Positions 1 through 12,849 are shown, counted from the first letter of the stretch. The stretch is 64,000 nucleotides of DNA from Timema cristinae (GCA_039000515.1 JBCFYV010000001.1:36685620-36749619), one strand, 5' to 3'. Numbers and translations are program-made. The notes: generated by a model from the sequence alone, not told the origin.

Positions 1-1779
1 CTCCTCTCCTTTGGATGACCTTGGTGAATGGGGTACTTAACAAAGTCTACACGAAGCGCCCAGTCTCCAAAAAATATACATCACAGGAGGCCGGACACGC
101 TGCGGGGTCAGGAACTGAGATCCCAAATAACAGCTTATTTTTATTTATTACTATTGAGATCTAGGTATTAATTTTAAAAACAAAGATAGTATCATGTCTG
201 GCAGTCTCTGAATCCTGAATGAACGTTTGAATCCCAAATAGATGCTCAGAGAGTTTAACTTTTACTTATTTTAGTTTTAAATAGTTTAAATAATTAGTCA
301 CTCTTTCCCATTCTGAGTGACTAGATATATATATATATATATATAGTGACTATTTATATATATATAGTGAGCCATGGTTCACTCTCCTCCACGAAAGCTG
401 TGCCGCGCCCAAGAAAAGAAGACGAATGTATTGCGCGAACTGGGTGCGTTCCGTCGGCAGTGTTCAGAAATTCAAATAACTATTATTCGGCTAGCGGTTC
501 AAAGCTCGTGGAGTGTTTGAGAATGTCCTGGAAACATGCTACCGCATACCCTTCTCCCCTTCCTTTGGTTTTTGTGCCCTGAGAACACATAACTTAGTCA
601 TTGGATATTAAATATCAGAGTTTGTAATGCAGACACACTTTTCATTATGATAACAAGTAGAGCAATCTGGTCGTAGGATAGTTAACGTCTGATTATTCAA
701 AATCCCTTTTGGCTATAATGTTCTATATTTTCTAAATTATCGTTCTGGTTTCGTAACATTTGATTTAATTAATTATTAACTCTACATGGTTTCAGTAAAT
801 TTGCTCTTCAAGCTATGGATATGTTTGATATCTTTGGATGATTTGACCAAACAGTATGTCTGTTCTTATATTGTGATCATTTCAAGGACGTTTTGTTCCT
901 GTAATATTTAACCTAAAATCTATTTTATCTGCCTTGCGCCAGGATTTATATGTTTAAGTACCGCCATCTTGGGTCAACCTTAAATCTGGTATTGTCGTAC
1001 ATTAGTTCTTTATATTTTTAACTATTTGAAAGATTATAATCACTTGTTATTTATTTGAAGATAGTTTATTATTGTTGTATATATTGGAAGTTTATGGCAT
1101 GTTATTTAAATGTGGGAGCTTGAGTCGGCAAGTTTATACTCGTATATAGACTGTGATATTTATTATTTGTACAGCCATTTGAAGCATAAGACCTAAAATT
1201 ATAAACCGTGTTGTTTATTCAAATTAGGTCCGATTAAGTTTGGGGAGATATATGCTAATTAAGACCTCATTGTTATTGTTCTGACTATTTGGAAATCGCC
1301 GGTAATGGCAATTTGATATCTATCTCATATTTACCTAATTTATTATTATTATTATTACCTGGATCTTTGTTTTGACTATAAATAATTATTATTGACGGGT
1401 CTAATAAGAATTTTGAATTAAAGTCAATTTAAATGTAGATGGTATCATATTATGTTTAGAATCGTCATTCAAGTGCGTGAGAAGGCGTCCCATATATTTC
1501 AGTTGTTGGATACCTGCCGCTTGGGCATTGGCAACATCCTATGGTTCATAAAACCTGTTTGTTAATTCTATAATTGTTGCTTTCAAATTGTTGTTTACAA
1601 TTTCAGCACCTAACGCTTAATATATCTCACTATCTTATAGAGTTGTATTTGTTTATTAGCTGAATAAAAATAAATCTTTCTTGTATCGATCCGCGAATTG
1701 TTATTCATGAGTATTTATAGGGGGAGTTACACTGTTTTATTTGATTTGTTTGTTCTTACATTTAAACAAAAATATGAGA
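1..1779. other. AT-rich DNA, no gene recognised
   Basis: I see no recognisable gene. A (TA)n microsatellite lies at about 325-345. A less AT-rich patch at about 380-560 is open in one frame for 78 codons, but the peptide resembles nothing I know and has no clear start context. A short (TTA)n run lies near 1,340-1,358. Confidence 0.6.
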
Positions 1780-2860
1780 AAATTCTGCAAAAGAGAATAA
1801 GAAATAAAATTAAAGTAAGGTGGAGAGAGGAACACCATGGATTTAGGTAACAGAAGTGAACAATAGACCTAATCTTTGTCATACGACAGCTGATGGAAAG
1901 AAGGTATGAATATGGAAACGACGAGGTAATGGTGTATATGGATGTGTAAAAGGCATAAGATAGCATGGATATTAATTATGTGTGAAAAGCGATTGAGGAA
2001 GGATTAGTGGAAATATGAGTGGTAATGAGATTGAAAAGCATTTATGAACATAAAATGCGTTTTGTTAATATGCAGAGTGGAAGGCCGGAGGGGTTCCAAA
2101 TATGAAAGTGTGTGAAGCAGGGAAGTGCCCTTTCATCATAACTATTTGTAATGGTAATGTGAATGGTCATGAAAAATTGGGAAGGAAAAAATGAAAGCCA
2201 TAATATTTGTTGTTGACTTGATGTATGGGGAGAATAAAGAGGAATAACAGGAACAACCTTTAAAAAAATGAGGAAGTAAAATATTGTGGGATTAAATTCA
2301 GCATGACAAATTGTGAAGTAATGGTAACGCCAAGGAATAGTGTAAGGCCTAATAAAGCTAAAATTATGGATGGAGTAAAGCTGAGAAAAGTACAGAACGT
2401 AAAATAACTTGGAGGCGTGATTGAGGAGAAAGATTGAACTAGAAAGGATTTAATATTAAGAGGTCAGTAGGGAGAGTTGTTTAATTGTCACGTAAGCGAC
2501 CCGCTATGGAGAAGAAAATTGTCCTTTAAGGAGAAACAAATTTAGGAATGAAGTTATCAGGAGAAGAGTAGGGATACAAGGAGTGCATGAAACAGTAGAG
2601 TAACAAAATCCGAGGTGGTATAAGCGTGTAATGAGGATGGAAAAGGAGGGAATTCCGAAGAAAATGATGGGAATGAAGCCTGGGGGATGGGAAGGAAAGA
2701 CCGTATGGATTGCCAAGAAAGATATTGTAACAGCAGATAGCAAAAGCGTTATATTGAGAGAAGAATATTGTAAGAAATTAAAGGAGGAAGAGTGATGGAA
2801 GGGCATAAGTAGATGGAGGTATTTTAGTATGCTGACCCAGCCACTTGGAAATAGTTGATG
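1780..2860 (+). pseudogene. Decayed LINE reverse transcriptase and 3' end
   Basis: Translating + strand frames piecewise gives a broken non-LTR retrotransposon ORF2. In order: EEQHGFR then DLIFVIRQLMERRYEYGN (RT fingers), VYMDV and AYDSMDINYVWKAIEEGL (palm, near the first catalytic Asp), LKSIYEHKMRFVNMQSGR, then DGVKLRKVQNVK followed by LGGVIEEKD (the region usually reading KYLGS), and finally RNEVIRRRVGIQ and PRWYKRVMRMEKEGIPKK, the RWxxHVxRM-type C-terminal motif of many invertebrate LINEs. Stops and frameshifts interrupt it throughout, and the FADD catalytic box is not readable. Long ORFs on the opposite strand here are shadows. The order of motifs is typical of a LINE; the clade cannot be fixed by eye. 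Confidence 0.82.
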
Positions 2861-4960
2861 ATATTGTTCTCTCTTGGCCGATTTATCTTTAAGGCCGAAA
2901 CAATAATCAAGTTAATCATTGCGCGTATGGAAATATTTTTCCAATTTAAAATTTAAGTACAGAGGGAAAATACAAATCTACAATAATTGAAGGCTCTTAA
3001 TTCTGATCTGGGTTAACTTAAGAATATTTTGATGAACCACATATTTTATTTGGTATTAAAACGATCAGATTGAACCTAAATTTAAGAATACTTCACACCA
3101 AGAGCCGGTAGTAGAATTTTAATACTATTGGCTGAAAGCAGTAAATTGCAGCATTATCTAACTCTTGGCTATGCCCATAATTGAACCAGCAATAAAATAA
3201 TTTTCTGCGAAGTATCCCAAGATGCAGTTCCATACTTTTAGTGACAATTTAACTGAACTGCCGAGTATGGATTACTTTGGTTTTTTGGTTCATGACAAAA
3301 CAAGTTTAACGCCAGTTGAAAATTTACAATATTTAAATTAAATTCTGTTTTGAAAACCACTCAACACGATAAGGTAACTTACTCTTTGATCAAAACTACC
3401 AGCTAACATGGGACACGTACATATACTGGTATTAGGATTTGAGTCGGGTTGCTACCAATCAACTTTACATAATAATTCTATTTCCCTCGTTGAGTTCTAA
3501 CTCCCTCAGGATTTAAGAGGGTTGGCGAACACCTTTAAAGAAAATACGGGTGTTTTAAAATATTTGAATATTCGGTTTTGTGATTGAAGTTTAATGCTGT
3601 TGAATTTAACTCTCAACATACTGGATATAAGTATGCGCCAACGATTTAAACTTAATCATAGCATTAAATACTAAGCTTTGATGAGTCGATGGACTTACTT
3701 GAAACTCAGTACAGGGCCATTTAATGGCAAATTACGTCACAATATGATGTGTGAACATGGAAAATAGGCCTCCACTGGATCATAAGAAACCGGGGTGAGA
3801 TTGTATTATTGTGTATGATATAAAAGTTCTAAAATAAATTCTAAAATAAAATGGTATCCATAAACAATTATAAAACGTATATGCATTTCCTAGATAATAA
3901 TCTTATTTCCAAGAATAATTGAACAATTATTAGTTTCCCAATGCTAAGCACACACTTACTGACCAAGTCATATCAACCATTTGACCAGCAGTCCCGAGTG
4001 ACGTTACTTCTGGAATGGATACGTTTGGAAATCCGTCTCGTTCATTCCAGACGGAAAAGGAACAGTAAAATACATTCACGACCTTAATTTACTTGGATGA
4101 CAGCTCAAAAATTTACTAGAAATATTCCATAATGTATCTCTACCACAAACAGCTGACATAATTTCACTTTGAATAAATGTAATGAAAACATTCGGTAATG
4201 TATGTTCGTGATAGCTGACCACAGTAATTTAGGCTAATATTATGTACATATTTATTTGAGGTTCGCCACAAAGCATATATAAGTTTTATTCCACTTAAAA
4301 AATTAATATTCACAGAACCTTCACAAAAGGTTTTATCAACATAGTTTCAAAATGGTGACCGACGAATATAAACCATGCAATGACGAAAAATTATATTTAC
4401 AATGATGTACCCAAGCAGTGTCTACAAAAATTTTACCTAGTTAAAAAATTAAAATCCGATAAAATAATCACAAAATAATTTATTATTTTTAAATAATGAG
4501 TATTTTCTTTATCCAAGTAAATATTATGCGTGAATTAATATGTATTAATGTATGCACTATATAACAGTTAATAGATAACATAAAAACGAAGAACAAGTAC
4601 TTTAAATTATGTTTAAAATATTGTGTCGGATTGAATAATTAGAAATTATTAAATTGATGAAATATTGAGAGAAAACTTAAGCTTGAAGTACTTTAAATAT
4701 AAACTATCACTTGTTATTTAAAAAACCTAACATTTATAACAAAACAGTGATTTTATACATGTGTCCGCAAACCAAAGCCTAAACATATAATTTTTAATCT
4801 GTCATCCAAATAAAAACCAATCATGAACAGAAACTAGATGGATATCTTGACTTATACCATATGCCATAATATTCTAGGCTCGATTTCCTAGAGTGACACA
4901 GAGACTTCGATACTTTTCCCCTCGTGACGACCCACCCCCCTCTCCACCCCCTACGTTTTC
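2861..4960. other. AT-rich spacer, nothing recognised
   Basis: No coding motif, tRNA-like head, tandem array or transposon end was recognised. It is simple AT-rich sequence until a C-rich stretch at about 4,927-4,955, just before the promoter candidate. Confidence 0.5.
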
Positions 4961-4967
4961 CTTTCTA

Positions 4968-5083
4968 CATATCCCGGGATATGGACACTATATATAGAAC
5001 ACAGAGTGACTTTAAAGTCATTCTCTGCGACAAATGGATTTAAGCCTTTACTCTAGTAGAGGTCATAAGATAAATATGTAAGT
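4968..5083 (+). promoter_or_regulatory. Candidate core promoter with TATA, initiator and splice donor
   Basis: Four elements appear in order. A perfect 16-bp palindrome CATATCCCGGGATATG lies at 4,968-4,983. A TATA box TATATATAG lies at 4,989-4,997. An initiator TCATTC lies at 5,018-5,023 and matches the arthropod consensus TCAKTY; its A at 5,020 is 31 bases after the first T of the TATA box, the canonical spacing. A splice-donor-like GTAAGT lies at 5,078-5,083 and would end a 58-base non-coding first exon. A second palindrome TGACTTTAAAGTCA (5,007-5,020) overlaps the initiator, and C-rich DNA lies just upstream. No acceptor or downstream coding exon could be tied to it, so the gene is unknown. 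It could also be an internal promoter of a lost element or chance. Confidence 0.42.
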
Positions 5084-5600
5084 AAAATATTTTGATAAAT
5101 ATTGTTTTTGCATAATGTTATTATGTTAAAAAAAATATCTTAAAATTTTTTCATAAGGAAAATATCTTTGCTTTGTATATTCTTTTATTATTTACGTTAG
5201 TGAACATTTGAATATTCCTGTTGAGTAAAAAATCCTTGGGGAGTTTAAAGTCATAATATTATATTAAATATATTATAATTAATTTTATTAATACTTTTAT
5301 CATCAAGTAATATCTTATTTGAAATTATGATGGTATAATTTTTATAGTTAGTTATGAGTAAACTAATCGTAAAGTTGTATGTAATATGCTATTAATAATT
5401 TTTCTAACATCAATAAAAGTGTCCCATCTGGAAAACATTTTTTTACATTATTATAATTCCTTTAAATTTTGTTAGTGAACATCATGTTATTATGCATTCA
5501 ATGCTTTCGATTAGTTATGTACTAATTATTTTACATAAGGATAATTCATAAAATTATTTAGGTCATATCACGTATCATATTAGATTATGTAATAAGTCGT

Positions 5601-5871
5601 GGGTTACCTGGCGGTCTAGGGGTAAGGTGTCAGACTTCTGTGCTGGCGGCGGGGTTCAATCTCGGTCCGGCACAGATTTATCTGATTACCAAACCCTTCC
5701 TTCACCTCTGACAAGACATCTTGTGAATGTGGGGAATGCAGACCTCCACCGTGGTTCGTATTCCACGTTAAACTGTAGGTCCTTCATTTCATCTCACAAG
5801 CACCCTACCATTACACATAAGCGTAAGTGCGTAAACCCGAATGGTAATAAGACGCGGTGATAATAATAATA

Positions 5872-5909
<38 letters not shown>

Positions 5910-5925
5910 GTAATAATAATGTAAT
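5601..5925 (+). repeat. SINE-A copy, full length, with (TAA)n tail
   Basis: This is a tRNA-derived SINE. The A box lies in TGGCGGTCTAGGGGTAAGG and the B box in GGGTTCAATCTC, together forming an RNA polymerase III internal promoter. The body contains CCCTTCCTTCACCTCTGAC and CTCCACCGTGGTTCG, then the shared 3' end, then (TAA)n from 5,861. Four other copies lie at 12,297-12,497 (-), 51,355-51,650, 52,115-52,426 and 55,921-56,218. An open frame of 77 codons across this copy is not a gene. Confidence 0.9.
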
Positions 5926-6504
5926 AAAGTCATTCAGTGTGATAAATGAAACATACTCCCTTTGGAACTAAGAACAATTAGCTATTGTTGTTCGAGTGAT
6001 ATATTTAGGAGTATTCTGTGTTTCCACATTTGGAATAAACTTAACAGTAGAAGATTGGCAAGTTAGATTGGTCAATAAATTTATACTTTGCCATGGCTAG
6101 TTATGCTAGATATGCGTATAAGGTATGTTTCATTTGTTTGTAATTCTATGAAAGCTTAGATATATTGAACTTTGTAGCTTTTTCTATTGCACTACCTTTG
6201 CTTTAATATAGGATATGAATTTATTATAATCTGTAACTATTATTATAATCTAACTTTATTAAAATCTGTCTTTGTCACAATCTGTCTGTGTTAATTAAAG
6301 TAGTTTACTTCTTGTTAAATTTATTAATTTATAGAAATTTTTTTTTGTTGTTCTTGGTTCTCTTCCGGGTTACAACATAATTGTTTATTTATTCATTTTA
6401 TTTTTCTAATAAAATAAAATGTTTTAAAACATCGTTTACTTACTACTTTCCTTTTGCCTATTCCACGAAGACCCTTTCAAGCTCTTTCAACTTTCAATAA
6501 GTTG
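5926..6504. other. AT-rich spacer
   Basis: No feature recognised between the SINE-A tail and the decayed SINE-B. Confidence 0.5.
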
Positions 6505-6732
6505 GACGCATGATTTCGCGATACACTCGCAGTAGACTAGACTACCCATGATGGGGACATCGAGGTTCGAATCTTGGTCGGGTGTACTGAATGTGGGTTT
6601 TGCTAACTGGTTTTTTAATCTCCCTCTATGTGAATTATTGTGCACTATACTCTAACTATATGTATTTCGTAATGTCTAGAACAATTAGCGTAATTAATAC
6701 ATTAGCGTATAGCCCGTAAAGATAATAAAATG
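6505..6732 (+). repeat. SINE-B copy, eroded
   Basis: B box GAGGTTCGAATCTTGG, the body phrase AACTGGTTTTTTAATCTCCC (compare AAATGGTTTTCCACTCTCCC in the clean copy at 35,903) and the 3' phrase CATTAGCGTATAGCCCGTAA are all recognisable. The A-box half is poorly kept and the (TAA)n tail is gone. This is an older copy than that at 35,903-36,152. Confidence 0.7.
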
Positions 6733-6784
6733 CTGCGTTGGAATAAAAAACATTCCCATTTTAGGTTTTGTTCAAAAAACCATT

Positions 6785-8140
6785 TTTACCAATAAGGAGG
6801 CTATTTCTTGAAGTTAAGGCCACGTGGCTCCAATGGCCTTCAGCTTGCCAATGAGGCTATCACCCTCGAGAGATTATGATGGAATACCGTCAGCCCCTCT
6901 TCCTAATGAAGTGGAGCATGTGTACAAACAACTTCAACTTATAAGCTTCTCAATTTCACATGCCAATGGGCCGATTGATATTTATATAGGTGCTGATGTT
7001 TTCCCTGATATATTTCATGGTGGTGGTCCCCCAGTCCATCTAGGTTACCCAGGATCTACACACCAAACTCAATTAAGTGATCATTGGTAAAGTTGAAAAC
7101 CAAAACAAGTATTCTTCTATGGTGTTACCTTTCTTAGTAAATACAGAGCTGTCTCTCAACAGTATCTTTCGATGATTTTGGGTGTAGAGGATTACATGGT
7201 CAAGCACACGGATCCTGATGAAAATACATGAAGGAAAATTTTTTCCAACACACATGATGATGACAAAGATCAGGCAATGATTACCTTGTAATTTCCATAA
7301 ATATTGAGAATTTATCAAGTTTTTTTTTACTAGATATTGCAATGTAGATATTACCTTCAAGCAGCAGCCAGTTTCAAGAAAATCCGTCAGTAATTGTTGA
7401 ATTGGCTTGAATATATTGAAGGATGTTTTTCTCATCAACCTCTACAAAAGAAACAGTATGGTATTTTCTTAAAGGGAATATGAATAGTTTAATCATATTC
7501 ATGTTCTGAAAGAGTCCTGGACCCAAGGTTTAACGTATTATATACCACACCATTGTGTATCTAAGGAGACCAATTTGACCACGAAACTGAGTATTATTTG
7601 ATGCCTCCGTGACAACAGAGCTGGTTTCTTAGTGTAACTTGTTAAAGGTTCCCGAGCTAAAAAGTAATTGTATCTATTGGAATTAATTTTTATATTTATT
7701 TTGTTGTATTTAAAATAGATTATTTTTTAATCTAAGTCAAGTACTTGTATAGCAGAAACCGTTAATATAAATGATATTATGACGTGAATCCCTGAAAACC
7801 CATTATAGATTATTAACTAAACACTGTAGCCAATTAAATTTCGCCTGATCCACATTTGGCCATTTGTAATTACATCATTAATATTAAATGGAAATCAGTG
7901 GTACCCTCACCCGGACAGTTCCATTCGTAATTACATTTTTGTTGATGATATTGTGATCTCTGGAATCTGCGCTCACTCTACACGATGAATCATTCGAGTT
8001 GGTAAAGTTGGAAAGTTTTCAAATGAGAATATGGTCGTAAACCATCCTTGAGTCCTAAAGGAATCCATCCTTAAGTTTGAAGAAGATTTAGTAGACAAGA
8101 TAATCAAGATACTTGGGATATGGTTGAATGATACGTTTAA
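6785..8140 (+). pseudogene. Old BEL/Pao retrotransposon fragment, protease to RT
   Basis: Broken + strand frames carry BEL/Pao landmarks in the right order. At about 6,970-7,005 a retropepsin-like IDIYIGADVFPDIF matches the family's IDILLGADxF segment, and the same landmark reads IDILLGAEWF in the 27.5-kb element. Next comes a protease-RT linker (VEDYMVKHTDPDEN). At about 7,535-7,610 YIPHHCV, TTKL and FDASVTTELVS correspond to the YLPHHxV...TKLRVVFDAS block of the RT. At about 7,940-8,130 VDDIVISG (the YVDD catalytic box) is followed by KILGIWLND. Stops and frameshifts are dense, and RNase H and integrase are not visible. It lies opposite to, and is much older than, the element at 23,063-27,745. 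It can no longer be functional. Confidence 0.78.
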
Positions 8141-10635
8141 ATATGTGTGTATTTAAAATATTACAGAAACAAATAGGTATATATTGTATAATATAGCACA
8201 GATCTTCGACCCATAATATTATCTTTCAGCAATACAGCTGGAAAAAAAAATCATTTTTCAACTGAAACAAAAGAGTGAAACTATGTTTGAATTCAATTGT
8301 AGAACATCACTAGTGTGTGTCAGCGTTATTAGGTTTGTCAAGAAGTGCGTGGAATAATGCTGGAACGTGCCCCAACATGTCTATACTTGCACTTGTCATC
8401 GCAGCCCAAGTTCACTTTGTTGAGTCCTTTTAGTTCGCAGGACCGTGTACATCCTCTGTGTTCTCCAGTGTTCTATCTATCTTTGAGATCTTATTTTAAT
8501 TGTTTTTACGTTATTATATTTATATTATCAAATTTATTTTCCTGACCCGGAGACAACTTTCGAAAAGTGGTGTAAATAATATAAAAGCTATTTTTTTATA
8601 ATTATAAAAGTGTGTTTTATTTTATTAAAAACTTTATACAGGAAAATGCTATTACAAATTAAATCTAGTTCTTTTATATATTCAAAACATAAAAAAAGTT
8701 TTGTCTACGACAATTTATTCACTCGAATTATAAATTATAATTTTTTATAATGGTGAATTTAAAGAATTAGAAAGATGAAAGGGTTATGTTAGATATTATT
8801 TTACAAGAATTTGACAACTTTTCGTTTTAGGAAACTGTTTAAAAAGAATTAAAGAACAAATAGGAGTTTTTGTCATGAAATTGAATAGAGATGTGATAAC
8901 GTGGCAACACATTAAAGTGGTTCACGAATGAATATTCATCCTGATTCAAGGAAATATTACATTTTTTGTGTTGTAATTCAAGTTGTCTCAAGTACGTCAA
9001 CACAAGATGGTACCATTAACAGGCTGGTTGGTCTAAATAACTTTTTAGTAATTGTGGTCCTAAGGATAGATCACTAAAAGTAAAAGTCTTCAAGACTATA
9101 CCAACCATGATGAACCGTTGATGTCCACAGAAATACAACTATTGAAGAAGGGAATAGGGATTCCTCAGCTATAGTTAAAGAGCTCTGTTTTTGCATCTCC
9201 AAAAAGCTGTACCACAATAAAAAGGGACACAAGTTTTGTACATTAAAAACCAACATTATTATTTCCGATCAAGCATTTGCTTTAATGGCCGATACCAATC
9301 TTCAGTGGCGGCTGTGTATAGACACTGGGGAACTGAAGCACCACCAATTTCACTTGATATTATCGATAACATTTAATTTGAGTCATCTTTCTTCAATTCT
9401 TTCCTCAATGAGAGCCATAATCACTTGATTTAATTTTTTCGACATTCATTGTTTTTCCCCTGCTCCCTTCATATATTTAAATATTACAAAGAAAATTACA
9501 ATGTCAATATATTGTTTTGAATTAATATATTGTCTTCAAAGAAAAGGGAACAAGACAACTTATTTCCTTCGGTATGTACTAAATATAATTCCTTAAAATC
9601 AGGCAACAGATAATAAAGGGAATATTTATTTTTGAATGAACAAATATTTTAGAGTTTAAGACATATTACTATTTGGAATATATGTGGAGCATGAATCTAG
9701 TATTTGATTTATTCCTTCTTGTCTGAACTTAGAAAGATGTTCTTTGGTTGAATGGTGCACACAGCCCATTTAAAAATTATTGACTTATTAGCTTTTTCCT
9801 GCCCACCACGTATTATTGTATCCTGTGGACCATAAATACTATTTGCATTGTATTTTATATTTGTCTTGGAACTTATCTGAGGCCAAGTGAAGCTACCCAT
9901 GCTGCTAATTAACTTTCCAAATCACATTATATTCCTTCATTGTTATTCTGTTATTTATCAAAATTTCATAATATATATCTGTTGTTGGTATTAAGTTTAA
10001 TTTTTTTTAATGAAAATGTATGTAATTGGTCTTTTAATCAATAACATTAAACTCAATTCCTGGTATTTAAGGTTGATGTTTTCTCTTGGCATTAAGATTA
10101 AATAGAAACAAATGGAAGTCTATTCAAGTGTACTTTATAACAATGGAGAATAACATTTCGAGAGGCTTAAAATAGAATATCTGAAAAACTATCGATTATT
10201 TTAAGTTCATTGTTGACACAAGTTCTACCTCTCGGTGTTACCTTTTAGTCGCGCATTTAGATATATGATTCATTGATCAACAGCTTATATCTTTTATCCA
10301 AATAATCTACACAGATTAAAATATTTATACTAATCAATTCATTCGTGTTTTAATAAATAATAGAGAGCTTTCATAGTTACAGAAATTCTCCTCTTTATAG
10401 ATAATAGGATTCTAAAACTTAAATGCTGAACATTTAATAATAATAAAATATATGTAGAGTACTTACCAAGTATGAGGTATAAACACATAACAATAGTTTG
10501 CCATGGAATACGACTATATTTCGTGGTTTTTCTCCTTTCCATATCTTATAAGAGCACATGTTTGCAAGATTCTCAACCTCTGGTACTCTGCGTTAAGTGA
10601 GGGAAGGAGGACTTTACTAATATCTTATATAGAAA
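8141..10635. other. AT-rich spacer, nothing firmly recognised
   Basis: A 66-codon open frame at 8,345-8,545 and a 60-codon one at 9,074-9,256 (-) look like chance. CAGTGGCGGCTGTG at about 9,303 resembles the terminus of some hAT elements, but I found no partner end and no target-site duplication. Confidence 0.45.
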
Positions 10636-10722
10636 AAATACGACGGTTAAATAGTGGCAAAATTGTAGTAACTACGCTAATGTATTGGAAGAAATACGAC
10701 GGTTAAATAGTGGCAAAATTGT
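10636..10722. repeat. 31-bp direct repeat, two copies 56 bp apart
   Basis: A 31-base unit containing ACGACGGTTAAATAGTGGC occurs at 10,636-10,666 and identically at 10,692-10,722. No known element ends here. Confidence 0.85.
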
Positions 10723-10881
10723 TGTTAATAAGATAATTTACCTTCAAATGGATCGTTAGTCTAAGCCACTTTAAAAAATGTATATAATTAAGGTGCATTA
10801 CAAAATAAGGCATGTTTCTTTTTCTTTACCTTACATGCAATACTTTTTCCAAACTGTATTCTGAATCAGTTTTCAATTCAA

Positions 10882-11105
10882 GCCATATTATTACCACTAC
10901 CCCCTGGCTAGTCCTGTCGTAATTTATGCTCTAATAACCAACTTAGGACTAGGACGAGCACAACAACCAGTCTCCTGTCGTAAATAGATCACTGTGAAAG
11001 AGGAAAAACACATTTCACAACTGACAAATTTTTCGAGCAAACTGGTAATTGAACACAGGACTATAATCTCAGTAGACAGACACGCAGCCAACCAACTAAG
11101 GTGTC
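10882..11105 (-). repeat. SINE-D copy
   Basis: On the - strand this reads a tRNA-like head with B box GTGTTCAATTACC, then AAAAATTTGTCAGTTGTG, AAATGTGT, TTTCACAGTGAT, ACGACAGGAGACTGG, TTGTTGTGCTCGTCCTAG and AGTTGGTTATTA. The same ordered blocks occur on the + strand at 48,312-48,818, which defines the family. No (TAA)n tail is present and the 3' end differs from SINE-A, B and C. Confidence 0.75.
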
Positions 11106-12179
11106 AGATCTGTATTTTTTAACGAACGTAAAAAGGATTTTTAATTGAAAATTTTGAATTTTGCCCCCCGTCTATATGTTTGTTTGTAGGATGTTTGTAC
11201 TTCGATAACTGTAAAATACGTATTCTAGTCATAAATAGATTTAACAGGGAAATTCCTTGAACCAATTATGAAAGATCTATATATCTGGTTTTCAATTTTG
11301 TAATAATTTTCAATTGTAAGCTAACCCAGGCCATTTTTATTTTGTTAAATAGCTTTTATGAAGTATTTTGAATTTATAATTATTTTTAAGGAATCAATCA
11401 AGTACCTAAATCATATTATTTTAGATGTTGATGTATTCTATTACGAGATTAGCTTCACAAACTTTGTGAACTAGAGTTATTCTCAATTAATATCATGTAC
11501 TATTGATATAGTATCAATTTGTTTTTGTCTAACTTGCTCACCAATGGACTATTATAGCAACATCGAATGCAAGGAGATATTATAGGAGATAACATTCAAA
11601 TTTGAAATCCAAAGTGAAATCTTAAAATGTCAATAATGATAAGAATATGACAGTTCTTGTCATGTTTTAAATTAAGGGAGTGTTTTCCTTTGCTCAATGA
11701 ACTTGTATATCAGGAACTGTATTCTTATAGAGTGTGGTTGGTAATTTCTAAAGAGTTAACAACCAAAATAAATAAAAGTAATATATTTTGTGTTGTGACT
11801 CATTGCTTCAGTGCATTTGGTTCTAGAATCGAAATCCTATTATTACATGAAGATCATATATAAATTTTTTTATAAAGTTTTCTCATTGCAACGAATTTTG
11901 GATAAGTATATACATAAAAGTGGGACCCCTTACTATTCCACTACTAAAGTACTTTCAACTCAGATCCAGAAGGCTATGGTTCAGGTTCCAACTGTGGGTG
12001 TATTTTGTTAAACATAAGCATTTTAAATTTGTACTGCTTGCAAATTATTCACATGCATTTATTTAAATTGGGCACTCCTAAGACTATTTTTTTAAATTAG
12101 ATAATAGAGTTAAGCAATAGATTCTGTCACTCAATTATTATCAATGAGAGAAAAACTAAATAAATGGGGGCAAATTTAA
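11106..12179. other. AT-rich spacer
   Basis: No coding motif or repeat recognised. Two overlapping short open frames at 11,657-12,011 resemble nothing known. Confidence 0.45.
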
Positions 12180-12296
12180 AAGAAAAATCTTTAACTATTT
12201 TCTAACCTGACACTAATTAATATATTATCATCACTTCCGAGTTATTGAGATTGGCTTGATGGGAAACTAATGGGCACAAAACAATAATTTCTATTG

Positions 12297-12300
12297 TTAC

Positions 12301-12338
<38 letters not shown>

Positions 12339-12497
12339 GCACCGGTCTTACAACCGTTCGGGTTATCGCACTTACGCTAATGTGTAATGGTAGGGTGATT
12401 GTGAGATGTAATGGAGGACCTACATTTTAACGTGGGATCCGAACCACGGTGGAGCCTGGAATTCCACACATTCACAAGTTGTGGTTAATAACGTCAA
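12297..12497 (-). repeat. SINE-A copy, 5'-truncated, inside repeat X
   Basis: The - strand gives the SINE-A 3' body (CTCCACCGTGGTTCGGATCC, CACAATCACCCTACCATTAC, GTGCGATAACCCGAACGG) with its (TAA)n tail at 12,297-12,338. The tRNA-like head is missing, as expected from incomplete reverse transcription. It interrupts repeat X, so it inserted after X. Confidence 0.88.
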
Positions 12498-12849
12498 TTT
12501 TTATTGTGAAATGACTTGTTTGGAAATAAATAAATACGTGGTAGTACAACTGTTAATATTAAACTCTGGATTAATAGTTTAGTGTTTATTTTGAAATTAA
12601 TTTGTCAAAAGACTTTAAGCTAAAATATACAGCTATTTTTATGCAGGTGAAAAAAGGATTTCTTTATTATTTTCCCTAAGGTACTAGAAACTAAAATATA
12701 TTTATTAATGCTATAAACTATGAAAGAAATCACTAGAGTATTTTAATGTTTACAAACTACATATAAAAAAGTTTTATTTATTTTAGTGGTGGATAAAATG
12801 TCCTAATCACTCTTGAATTGTGACACTTTATATATTATTATTATTATTA

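Noticed and set aside
2504..2806. 100-codon - strand open frame
   Set aside because: It is antisense to the LINE C-terminal region on the + strand.
5627..5860. 77-codon open frame
   Set aside because: It lies entirely within SINE-A and is repeated in other copies with stops.
8345..8545. 66-codon open frame as a small secreted or membrane protein
   Set aside because: No cleavage-site pattern, no second supporting feature, and chance frames of this length are expected.
9303..9345. hAT-like terminus CAGTGGCGGCTGTG
   Set aside because: No matching second terminus or 8-bp duplication was found within reach.
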